DNA of 64,000 nucleotides from Tricholomella constricta (Eukaryota > Basidiomycota > Agaricomycetes > Agaricales > Lyophyllaceae). The DNA is taken from positions 310,001-374,000 of the forward strand of contig JAACJP010000009.1 of NCBI GenBank assembly GCA_013368375.1, in the 5' to 3' direction. Shown here one piece after another: positions 44,114-52,806 of this stretch. The position numbers and the translations under genes are program-made. The notes beneath the pieces were generated by a model. The model made no database searches and was not told the DNA's origin. It saw nothing but the letters and a program-made list of their open reading frames with translations. Position 1 is the first letter of the stretch, and each line of letters begins with the position of its first letter.

Positions 44114-47100
44114 TTCTCTTCGTTTCTCCAATGACCGATGGCGTCTAACTCGGCCATCGGTATCCTCCATTTTTACTTTAGTCGCTGGTGTAGCGACTCC
44201 ATTGACGACAATTTCGTCACGGTTATAGTCCAGCACGACGTTGTTTGCGCGCATAAACGGCGTGCCTATAATCACGTCGTATCGATCAAAGTTAGCAAGG
44301 TCCATGTAAACCTTGCCTTTAAACCCTGGAAGAACGGCTTCCACCGTCGTGCCAAAATTTACTGTGGCCCGACTTCCTTTAGTTCCGAGCTGGAGGATTA
44401 ATGGATCCTCCAACGGAAACACTCGAATATCGGCCACTTGAGCAAATGACGGCGTAAGTCCGGTAGTCGTATTCCCGGAATCCCAGAGGGTCCAAGCCTC
44501 ATGTCCACCTACATTAATGTAGGTGACCAGGCACTCCTTGTCCTTTATCGGGACTACGGGACGAGCAATCTTGTCCCTACCCGTCCGCACTTTCACTTTA
44601 CGACTTGGTGGTTTATCATTGCGTTCTTCTGACGCAATGACTTCTGTCATTGCAAACATATGCTCGGTCTCATCGTCCCGAGCATAATATTCATTTTCGT
44701 AGACCTCCATATCTACGAACTCATCGCCTTCGTCTTCATTGTCCGCCTCGGTCTCAGGGCGTCCCTTGTCTCGTCCGTCCGGGTCCTCGGGAGAAGTATC
44801 TTCGTCGTCCGCCTCACTTGCTGCGTCAGGTGCCGCTGTACGTGCGGCCCGTAGGAACGCTCGCTGTTTCTTGGGCTGTTTGCAATCTTTTGCAAAATGC
44901 CCTAGTTTCCCACAATTAAAGCACACTTCCCCCGGGGGGTGGTTGTGATGATCGTGGTTTTTGGTTTGATCGTAACACGGACGATCTCCCGTCTTCATCG
45001 CTGGTTTCTCGACGTGGAGCTTTTGCTCTCCACGTCCCGGTTGATCCTGATACGCTAGCTTGGCGTATGGTTTTTCATTAAGTGCGCCAAACACACGTCG
45101 AGTCCTGTTGAAATTGTTTTGTGGGGTGTTTACTCGCCCCCCATCTGGTTTCCGCGGTTGACTCGGTTGATTTCGCTGAGCGGTTATGTTCCGCTCAAAG
45201 TAATCAGCCGTCTTCTGGGTGGCTTGGTGTGCTAAGCCCACCGCTAGGAACTCTTGGGCCGTGTTGATTTCGGGTGATAGCCCGTCATCGAATAATGCCT
45301 TCCGCATCTCACGCGGAAGTGTCTTGAGGAATTTCTCCAGGAACGTCCAATCGTCCGTTCTTGCTGCCATATTCATGGTGTGGTCCACAAGGTCATCATA
45401 TAAACCTTGTATTCCTTTGCTCGCCGAGTAAGTAACGGCATTAAAGTCGTTACGAGCATCTTGCATGGTTGAGGGTAGCACGAACCGGTCATACAATCCA
45501 AGTACGACGTCTTCAAACGTCCAGAACTGCTTCTCGCGGTTCACATGTATAACGTGGCGATTGTACCACTTTCGAGCTTCGCCATCGAGAAACTCGGATG
45601 TTATCAGAACGCGCTCTTGGTCGCGTTCTTCTCCTCCAAACTGGCTCACTGCCAGCATCACGACGAGGCTCGACAGCCATTCTTCAAGGTCGCCGAACTT
45701 TGCACTTCCACTATAAGTGCCTACGGACTTTGAGTCCGCACGCCGAGATTTCATCCCGTCCGGAAGCGACAGTCGTACCGACAAACGCTCGTGCATTAAT
45801 TGATGCAATCGCTCATGCATCTTAGTTTTATGCTGCTCTCCGGCAGCATGTATTCCGTCCGCAATTGATTGACTCCGGCGGATCGGAGCAGGCATTGAAT
45901 AGCCTCGAGTCTGAGCTCGAGGCTGCGCATATTCCGCGGGTTCACTTATTCGAACCCGCATGTCTCGACGACCGTTAGCTATCGCCGTCGAATTATTCTT
46001 TTCGACGGCTTCCAATCCAGTTACTAACCCACCATCCAAACCTTGAGTTTGCGAGGCCCATTGCCTCGCCATCTCATCCACAGGCATATGTCCTTCAAAG
46101 ACGACTCCTTGGTCGTCATAATTCGTGAACTTGCTCCGTGATAGATCAGCATTTCTCAGACGCTGGTAAGCGATCCGGTTGTTCCACTCTTTCGCTAATG
46201 GAACACGGCCATCCTTAGCCTCCGGAGGTACTTGAATAGCTGGCACGCTTTCAGTGCCAGCTAGTTGCGAATTCGTGTCCTTACGCTCAGTGGGTGGGTC
46301 TAATGTAGACTCACTAACAGGGGCCCATCGGGAACCTTGTGGTTGTGCAAGGTGCTCTTCGCGAGTCATTCTTTCGCGTTTCGCTGCCGCGGCCCGACGA
46401 CGATAATCGTCGTCAGATTCTCCTAACTGGCGCGCTTGATGCAGCGCAGATACTGCCATAGCAGCCTCATCAAGAGGCTGGTTCGATCCCGAGGCCACTG
46501 CTTGCGGGGTGAAAAGGTCATCCCAACGACCTTTTCCTTTGTTGAGCGGAGCTTTCTTAGGTATAGGAGTCCCAGCGATCGAGCTGACTGCTGAATTCGA
46601 AGTTCCCTTAGGGTACTTCTTCCTGTATTCCGTAACTACTACAGACAGCGCTTCCAAGTATCGGTCGGCATACTCCTGTACGACCATTTCTCCAACGGAC
46701 TGTGCTCCGGTTGATCGTAGATTGAGCCTATCCGCTCGTTCCTCTAGTCGTCTTCGTCGATGTTCGCTAACAACATCGGTGGTGTCCCAGAATTGCTTCA
46801 CTTTTAGCGCCAGCAATTCCCTATCGCTGGCTTCTTCTTCATTGGCCTCGGGGTCGGACAAGTCGTCTTCGTCCGACTCCATCTTGACTATGCTCAGGGT
46901 GGACGCCCCGAACGCTCTACTTGACAGACGGCTGTCTGGCCATCTGCTTCCTGCCGTGGGGCCAGGTCGATATGACCTGGCCAATTCGTCGGCCAAGCTC
47001 CCCGGCACATTGGTGCTTGCTATCGGCCAAGGTTCCTCCGATTCTAATCCTAGTGTATTCTGCGCTGGTGGACTTTGTCCACCAGCGACTGATCCGACTT

Positions 47101-47197
47101 CCACTGGTTGCAGTGGAAGTTGTGATGGAGGATGCGCTGCGAGCGCATCCTCGAAGACCGGAGTTCGGCTCTTTCTGGATGTGGGAGTTGGTGTCAT
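44111..47197 (-). CDS. Gypsy-2 gag with C-terminal protease
   Basis: 1,028 residues from ATG 47,197. A long acidic/Ser-rich N-terminus, a capsid-like segment (EEWLSSLVVMLAVSQ...GEARKWYNRHV), zinc knuckle CFNCGKLGHFAKDC, an acidic linker, then a retropepsin-like domain with active site LWDSGNTTTG and the IIGTPFM flap-side motif. It ends UGA (44,113-44,111) directly followed by CUA, in frame with pol. The large size compared with usual gypsy Gag comes from the N-terminal extension and the fused protease. Confidence 0.9.
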   Translation of the reverse strand: MTPTPTSRKSRTPVFEDALAAHPPSQLPLQPVEVGSVAGGQSPPAQNTLGLESEEPWPIASTNVPGSLADELARSYRPGPTAGSRWPDSRLSSRAFGASTLSIVKMESDEDDLSDPEANEEEASDRELLALKVKQFWDTTDVVSEHRRRRLEERADRLNLRSTGAQSVGEMVVQEYADRYLEALSVVVTEYRKKYPKGTSNSAVSSIAGTPIPKKAPLNKGKGRWDDLFTPQAVASGSNQPLDEAAMAVSALHQARQLGESDDDYRRRAAAAKRERMTREEHLAQPQGSRWAPVSESTLDPPTERKDTNSQLAGTESVPAIQVPPEAKDGRVPLAKEWNNRIAYQRLRNADLSRSKFTNYDDQGVVFEGHMPVDEMARQWASQTQGLDGGLVTGLEAVEKNNSTAIANGRRDMRVRISEPAEYAQPRAQTRGYSMPAPIRRSQSIADGIHAAGEQHKTKMHERLHQLMHERLSVRLSLPDGMKSRRADSKSVGTYSGSAKFGDLEEWLSSLVVMLAVSQFGGEERDQERVLITSEFLDGEARKWYNRHVIHVNREKQFWTFEDVVLGLYDRFVLPSTMQDARNDFNAVTYSASKGIQGLYDDLVDHTMNMAARTDDWTFLEKFLKTLPREMRKALFDDGLSPEINTAQEFLAVGLAHQATQKTADYFERNITAQRNQPSQPRKPDGGRVNTPQNNFNRTRRVFGALNEKPYAKLAYQDQPGRGEQKLHVEKPAMKTGDRPCYDQTKNHDHHNHPPGEVCFNCGKLGHFAKDCKQPKKQRAFLRAARTAAPDAASEADDEDTSPEDPDGRDKGRPETEADNEDEGDEFVDMEVYENEYYARDDETEHMFAMTEVIASEERNDKPPSRKVKVRTGRDKIARPVVPIKDKECLVTYINVGGHEAWTLWDSGNTTTGLTPSFAQVADIRVFPLEDPLILQLGTKGSRATVNFGTTVEAVLPGFKGKVYMDLANFDRYDVIIGTPFMRANNVVLDYNRDEIVVNGVATPATKVKMEDTDGRVRRHRSLEKRRE

Positions 47198-47305
47198 CGG
47201 GTCTGGGTCTCGTGGGTTCTTTTGATGATGGGTGTTCTAAATGGAATGTGGTTCTGCGTAATGTCGTGGGTACGCAGCAATAGAAAGCAAGGTAGCTTAA
47301 AAAAA

Positions 47306-47526
47306 TGTAACGGAGTTACAAGATTGGGGACCTTGCTGTGCACGCTAGACGTAAGCTTGACAAGTCTGTCGATTGCTACGTATAGGTGTACAAGGTCTAC
47401 TATTTAATTATGTAATGTAAAGGATTAAATAGGCAACACCGGAAGGTGTTGCCAAACAATAGCCTAATCGTGTCGATAAGATACGATTAGATCAGATTAG
47501 TCGATAAGATAGTAAGCGCCCTTACA
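47306..47526 (-). repeat. Gypsy-2 5' LTR
   Basis: 221 bp; differs from the 3' LTR at three places by eye (G/A near 47,359 and two C/T near 47,517-47,520). Confidence 0.92.
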
Positions 47527-47531
47527 GCGAC

Positions 47532-47800
47532 GTCCGAATGTGCGATCCTGATCGCGGAGGGGGAGACGTCGGCGAGGGTTGTGCCGGCGTCGCGGGGGTC
47601 GTAGATGCTGCTGGGGAGGCAGCGCAGGGGTTCCCCAAAATGAGGGTATCTAAAAGAGAGGAGATGCGGTCCAGGGTGGCCGAGTTGGAGGTTTGGGTGT
47701 GGGAGAGAGCCGATATCGTGGTTTCGAGGCTCGCCAGTCGCTCTTCTGGCGTAAGCGCAGGGGGAGACGATGGCGTGTCAAAATCACCGAATTCGGACAT
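47532..47800 (-). CDS. Gypsy-1 gag, N-terminal part
   Basis: From ATG 47,800 (MSEFGDFDTPSS) to the Gypsy-2 insertion: an acidic start and a short heptad-like helix (LASLETTISALSHTQTSN). Continues at 36,522. Confidence 0.8.
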
Positions 47801-47928
47801 CTCAAGACGGGGCTGGGGCGATGATCGGAGCGGGCGCGTGTTGGACGGGTTGCGTGTAGCAGACACGTGTTTCGACGCGGAAGCTTGATCGGTTGGCCTC
47901 GCCGGGTCTTAGGTTTAGTCTATTCTGC

Positions 47929-48397
47929 TGTTAGGGCGACCTCACGAGCAGAGCTGAGTCGTACTGGCAGAGGGGAATCCGAAGTTATATTAAGTACAGT
48001 GAGGAATGTAAAGAGGGGCTTACCTGGCAGAGGGGAATCCGAAGAGAATAGACTAAGGATCCCCAATGCCAGTGGGCCGACTATATACGAGTACTGTACA
48101 TAATAATCAAGGAATGGTCTGCGGCGCGTGTATGGACACGTTCCCGACGCTGTCCGATCCTCGTGGCTCAGGGTACGGGCACGAGTTGGGACAGCCGACG
48201 TCGGGATGTCGGGTGGTCGGGATCGGCGTCGGGCGCGCGCAGGGAGAGATGGGAACGACAGGAAGTGTGTAAGTATATACACCGACGCTTGGGTCGGAGC
48301 GTCGGGGGTCGGGATCGCGAACGGTCGGGGGAGCGATCGCATGAGCGGGGGGACGGTCGGTGAGCGTCGGAGGGCGCGAAAGGGGGTTCCCCTAACA
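47929..48397 (-). repeat. Gypsy-1 5' LTR
   Basis: 469 bp, related to 31,038-31,541 but clearly diverged, with several indels. Confidence 0.88.
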
Positions 48398-50336
48398 GCC
48401 GCCACAATGAACTCTTACAGGAAAAGGCACATGCACGCGCTGAGGCACGCGCACTCGTTGACGTCGACGAGCCCCCACAGCCTGAGCAGCTGTGGGATGT
48501 CGATGTCGGCCCTGCTGACCCTGTCGGTGAGCAAGAGGTTGACCTCGTGGTTAATCTCGCCTCTGCTGAGGCATTGGCCGCTGCAGGGCGCGCATACGTC
48601 GAGCACGGCATCAGTCCAGGAGGCTACGGGGTTGCCTTCGCTGCTTTTGCAGATGGCGAGAGCGCGCACAAGGTTGGCGCACACGATTTGAACCCTAAGT
48701 TGTTTCGCGAGGCCATGCAGAGCGACCACGCTGCCCAATGGCATGAGGCGATGTGCAAGGAAATGAACGCCCATGATGCCAATGGCACATGGCGTGTTGT
48801 TTTCTTCCTGCAGGCAAGAAAACCATCGGATCCCGATGGGTTTTCAAGGTCAAACATCTCCCTGACGGGGCGATTGACCGTTTCAAAGCGCGCGTTGTGG
48901 CGCAGGGTTTTAGCCAGTGCCCCGGTGTTGATTTCGACGAGACGTTCGCGCCAACGGCGCGTTGGAATGCTGTCCGAACCATCCTTGCACTTGCTGGATC
49001 CGAGGACTTGCACCTCGAGTCTGTCGATATCACGGCAGCTTTCTTACACAGTGACATTGACTGTAGCGAAATCTACATGCGTTTACCTGACGGTTTCCCT
49101 TTGCAGCCGCCGCCCGGCACTACGCGCGCACTTGGAGAAGGTGTGCCTGTTGGACACATACGTAAGGGCGTGTACGGTCTCAAGCAAGGCACTTTCCTCT
49201 GGCACAAGCTTCTTCACAAGGTGTTCCTGTCGCTCGGGTTCACTCGCATCGTATCTGATCCCTGTGTATATGTCTACCTGCGCGGTGAGGTGCGTATCAT
49301 AATCCCAGTTCATGTCGACGACATGACACTCGCCTCCGCGTCTATGCCCGCCATCTTGCGCACCATCGAACAACTACGCGCACACTTCAAATTGCGCAAT
49401 CTTGGTCCTACTACTGGCCTCCTCGGTGTTCGCATTACTCGTGACCGCGCCAACTGCATGCTTTGCATTGATCAGCGTGCATATGCCATTGAGGTTCTCG
49501 CGCGTTTCACCATGCTCGAGTCGAAGCCTGTCGCTACCCCAATGGAGCCGGGACTACGCCTTTCCAAGGCTCAGTGCCCTAGCTCGTGCGCTGAGGAGGA
49601 TGAGATGCATACTGTCCCTTATATACAGGCGACAGGCGCACTTCTCTATCTTGCCATGTGCACCCGCCCCGATATAGCCTTCGCGGTGGGAGTTTTGTGC
49701 CGTTTTAACACAAACCCGGGGCTCGCGCACTGGAAAGCGGTAAAGCATCTTTTGCGCTATGTTCGAGGCACTCTCAATTACCGTATCAAGTACTCCGCCG
49801 CCGCCGCTGCATTAGCGCCCTCAGGAGCGCTTTTCCAAACGTTCTCTGACGCCGATCACGATGGCAATATCGATACCGGGCGCTCCACTACAGGTACCGT
49901 CCTCATTGTTGCTGGTGGCGCTGTTAGCTGGCGCAGCCATTTACAGAGCATTGTCGCGCTTTCCACCACGGAAGCTGAGTTCGTCGCTGCCAGCGAAACC
50001 GGCCGTGAACTCTGCTGGCTACGCAATTTCCTCGCCGACATCGGTTCTTCACAATCTGGGCCTTCCATCATGAACATCGACAACCAGTCCGCGATCTCTG
50101 TCAGTCGGCACCCCGAGCACATGGGCCGTCTGAAACACCTCGATCGTCACTGGTTCTGGCTCAGGCAAGCCATCGCCGACGGCAAAATCACGCCAATGTT
50201 CATCCCTACCTCCCTCATGACCGCCGACTTTCTTACAAAAGCCCTCTCCCGCGATCTCGTCGACAAGTTCCGGCGACAAATGGGTTTGATTGGTACGTGG
50301 TCTAGGGACCCCGTAGATAAGTCTCCGGTGATGTAG
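48398..50336 (+). pseudogene. copia pol, RT-RNase H half
   Basis: Starts in the linker before the reverse transcriptase. One base is missing near 48,805: the frame of ALVDVDEPP... must shift to reach GKKTIGSRWVFKVK. The RT has the copia VDDM form (IPVHVDDMTLA), and RNase H ends with ALSTTEAEFVAASE, then DRHWFWLRQAI and DFLTKALSRDL before TAG 50,336. A polypurine tract (CAGGTGGGAG, 50,352-50,361) precedes the 3' LTR. With the frameshift and no integrase, the element cannot move by itself. Confidence 0.9.
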
Positions 50337-50361
50337 TCAGAGGCACTTCATCAGGTGGGAG

Positions 50362-50641
50362 TGTCGCAGGTGTATATTTTTCTTCCTTACCTATTACTAC
50401 TTACCGTTTCCTTATCTCTCTTGATCGCTTAACACGTGACACGCATACCATCCATTATCCGTAGATGTAGAGTTTCTCCTTAGCTACTCTTTCATCTAAC
50501 ACTGGACCCCAGGTATGCCATACTCATAATATATCAGCTACTCTTTCATCTAACACTGGACCCCAGTCTTTTGTGAGCTAGCCGGAAGTTTTCTCTTGGG
50601 ACTCTTCGGTCTCTGTCATTCCCGTCTACCCTCGTTCAACA
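50362..50641 (+). repeat. copia 3' LTR
   Basis: 280 bp; four differences to the 5' LTR by eye. Confidence 0.92.
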
Positions 50642-51128
50642 GAAAGAGCTTCAACTTTACCCCTCCTGCTGTTGACTGCTGTTGCTGTTGAATTCTCTTT
50701 AATCAGCCTGACTTTGCTGATATGCCCACTCTCCTCGAAACACATTGTGCTGCTCGTGGATTTAAAGTTATATTCCTTCCCAAATTTCATTGTGAACTTA
50801 ACTTTATTGAACAGTGTTGGGGCTATGCAAAATGTCTGTATAGGCTCTGTCCAGAGTCCTCTCGGGAAGATCAGCTCGAAAAAAATGCCCTCGAATGTTT
50901 GGATGCGGTCCCGCTAGAATCAATGCGCCGGTGAGCATTTTCCCGTGTCATTTTGTCCCTTGATTGATGTATTTGATCAGATTTGCAACGTGCTCGCGTC
51001 GTTTCATGGTCGCATATCAAATGGGACTCAACGGAAGGCAAGTTGCCTGGGCTGCAGGGAAATACAAGGGCCATAGAGTCTTGCCTGAGAGCATTCTGCG
51101 CGAATTGGAGGCTGCCGGGGTGCAGTAG
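50642..51128 (+). pseudogene. DDE transposase, C-terminal part
   Basis: Continues the frame broken at 29,090. Holds LPKFHCELNFIEQCWGYAK with the third catalytic residue, Glu (50,809-50,811). A 50-nt intron (50,931-50,980) precedes the last exon (SRRFMVAYQMGLNG...), which stops at 51,126-51,128. One premature TGA at 50,689-50,691 stands where an Arg codon would be expected. With the A-run shift upstream, this makes the transposase inactive even without the copia. Confidence 0.85.
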
Positions 51129-51336
51129 GCAAGCATCTTACTGATTCTACTAATAATGTTGCAAAAACTTTCTCAATTCTTGTTAGCCTTCTTATTCCTT
51201 GTAGCACACTATTAACGTTACATATAGCTATACTTTGACCGTCTTACATTTGTTTCAATATAGTCCTTTGTCTTGCAGCAACCGAATCTCTTGACTTTCA
51301 CCCAATTTGGAGGCGAGCATCACGGAAAAGTAACAT

Positions 51337-51372
51337 CATGTGATGTTGGTGGAGTATGGATGTCGTCTACCT
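51337..51372. repeat. DDE transposon right inverted repeat
   Basis: Reverse complement of 26,928-26,963 with three mismatches; TA follows at 51,373. Confidence 0.9.
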
Positions 51373-51374
51373 TA

Positions 51375-51880
51375 CCAGGTGTGACATGTCCATGCGCTTC
51401 TCTTACTAATTGTGTTTGAATTCGAGGGGCGCGACGTCCGCTGCACGAGGTCCAGAACAGGTTTTATGTCCCGCCAAATTAGGAGCGTTGGGCGCAGCGA
51501 AATGTTGCGTCCTGTAGAATGATGATGATATCAATCCAGCCAACGCAGCTAATCAAGCATGGATGTGCAGCTGGTGTAGCAGTAAGGTCGGTCATGTCGA
51601 TCAATTTGACTGGTAAGTAAGATGAAATGTAAAACCAAGTTTGCGAAAGGAGTCCTATCCGTTGAACGAATTCATATACTTGAAACTATAACATGAACCA
51701 ACAGCCAAACTTCACAACCTATCACTGTCATTGATAATCTATCGGCCCATCTATCACAGTTTACAGAACGGAAGAATGACTGATGGTGTCTGCCATCAGA
51801 AGACTCAAGTTATGCTGAGGTTTCCACTAGTTCCACTGTAAGAGGCAGCTGTGGGTGTCGCGACGAGCCCTTCAGTGTTC
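51375..51880. repeat. segmental duplication, copy 2, right piece with P450 remnant
   Basis: Aligns with 15,553-16,020 from GTGTGACATGTCCATGCGC onward. At 51,877-51,810 (minus) it keeps the last 22 codons of the P450 gene with an intact stop (LPLTVELVETSA). Homology ends abruptly at 51,878, so the rest of that P450 copy is gone. Confidence 0.75.
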
Positions 51881-52325
51881 ATCAGCAAAAAACCCGCCGT
51901 AAGTAATCCATTTTGAGCAATTGTGATGGTCACGATATTTCTAGAAATGGTAATCGGCTTGTGTTGGTACTTTAATCACTTGCAGAAATTGCAGTGTGAT
52001 TGCAATCTCTGCAACAGATTGTGGTGATTGTGACCGGGTTGTATTTCAATTGTGAATTGACTATACAACAGCATTTCTAGATTCATCTTAGAAGGTCTTC
52101 AAACCCTATTCAAACCCCCGGTGACAAAAAAGTGAGCCAGGGAAACCAATGCATTCATAGGAACACATCGGAATCTGACTGACTAGAATTGCAGAGCAAA
52201 GTTGTTTCAAGCTCCGCTTTAATTTTATCACCATTGCCACGTCACAAATTTGCGAGCACTTCGACTTCCCCCCCAAGCTCGGTGCGACAGTCTTTGTGGA
52301 GAATGTTCTCCTCGGTTATGCCTGT
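51881..52325. other. unassigned spacer, possibly broken host exon
   Basis: AT-rich sequence. A frame at ~52,210-52,325 (ATSQICEHFDFPPKLGATVF) is compositionally protein-like and would continue past Gypsy-3 at 63,860, but it meets a stop there at once. No family is recognised. Confidence 0.3.
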
Positions 52326-52330
52326 GGTAT
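52326..52330. repeat. Gypsy-3 target-site duplication GGTAT, left
   Basis: Matches 63,855-63,859. Confidence 0.9.
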
Positions 52331-52688
52331 TGTCACGACCGCCCCTAACAACCACCCCTAAAATCACATCCCACTACGCTTTCCCACGCACATCCACTGT
52401 ATATAATATGACACCACTTCTTTCCAGACTCTTTACCTCGATATTACCTATTGTTAAGACTAGTTCTCGTTCTCGTTCTCGTTTCTCTCTCTCTCTCTCA
52501 ATCTATTCGGCTTCACACTCATATCACTTGAGCTCGTTCGTTCGAATCAGCCCCGGTGAACACCTTCGTCAATGCTCACGACCTCCGAACACTCCTTCAT
52601 AGGCCGTCTTCCTTGACAAACGTCAGGCCTGTCCGCTTCGGTGGTTCCAGAATAACTCTGTAACCGGCATGCTACACAGGTCCTAACA
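52331..52688 (+). repeat. Gypsy-3 5' LTR
   Basis: TGTCACGACC...CCTAACA. Contains TATATAA at ~52,400 and a (TCTCGT)/(CT)n tract at 52,465-52,500. Confidence 0.9.
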
Positions 52689-52806
52689 TAATATCGAGGT
52701 CTCCCCACCCACCGGACATGTCCTCGAAGATAGTGGAGCCCCCTCTTTCACACAAAGAAGACCTTCACCACCACCTTTCGAAACCTCCCCTGCCTCAACA
52801 GGGCAC

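Larger units (their letters stand above)
36528..47526 (-). mobile_element. Gypsy-2: intact three-ORF Ty3/gypsy element, minus strand
   Basis: Identical-length 221-bp LTRs (36,528-36,748; 47,306-47,526) with three differences by eye, flanked by GCGAC. Minus-strand order: 5' LTR, gag, UGA, pol, third ORF, polypurine tract, 3' LTR. All three ORFs are open, so it is probably the youngest and possibly an active insertion. The whole internal region and the LTRs are unusually dense in short inverted repeats. A solo LTR of the same family sits at 61,222-61,442. Confidence 0.93.
31038..48397 (-). mobile_element. Gypsy-1: Ty3/gypsy chromovirus, minus strand
   Basis: LTRs at 31,038-31,541 and 47,929-48,397, both TGTTAG...; they differ by many substitutions and indels (504 against 469 bp). 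Gag and pol lie between, with Gypsy-2 nested in gag. Unlike every other element here it lacks a matching target duplication (left flank GCGCG, right flank GCCGC), and the host copia has lost its integrase between the flanks. This fits a product of recombination between two insertions. Confidence 0.88.
29091..50641 (+). mobile_element. Ty1/copia retrotransposon, interrupted
   Basis: Two 280-bp LTRs (29,091-29,370 and 50,362-50,641) starting TG and ending CA, with four differences between them by my count, flanked by GAAAG. Domain order gag, protease, (integrase missing), reverse transcriptase, RNase H is the copia order. The insertion of Gypsy-1 separates the halves and coincides with loss of the integrase core. 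The low LTR divergence means it inserted recently. It lies inside the DDE transposase gene, in sense. Confidence 0.92.
26928..51372 (+). mobile_element. DDE (Tc1/mariner-superfamily) transposon, split by nested insertions
   Basis: Terminal inverted repeats at 26,928-26,963 and 51,337-51,372 match at about 33 of 36 positions and begin AGGTAGAC. A TA duplication flanks them, the rule for this superfamily. Removing the 21.5-kb copia nest leaves an element of about 2.9 kb with one transposase gene. A CCCCGAA-T-TTCGGGG palindrome sits near the left end (~27,063-27,077). The empty site in copy 1 of the segmental duplication confirms both ends. Confidence 0.9.

Noticed and set aside
31033..48402. 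target-site duplication for Gypsy-1
   Set aside because: Flanks GCGCG and GCCGC do not match at four to six bases, and the flanking copia sequence is not contiguous.
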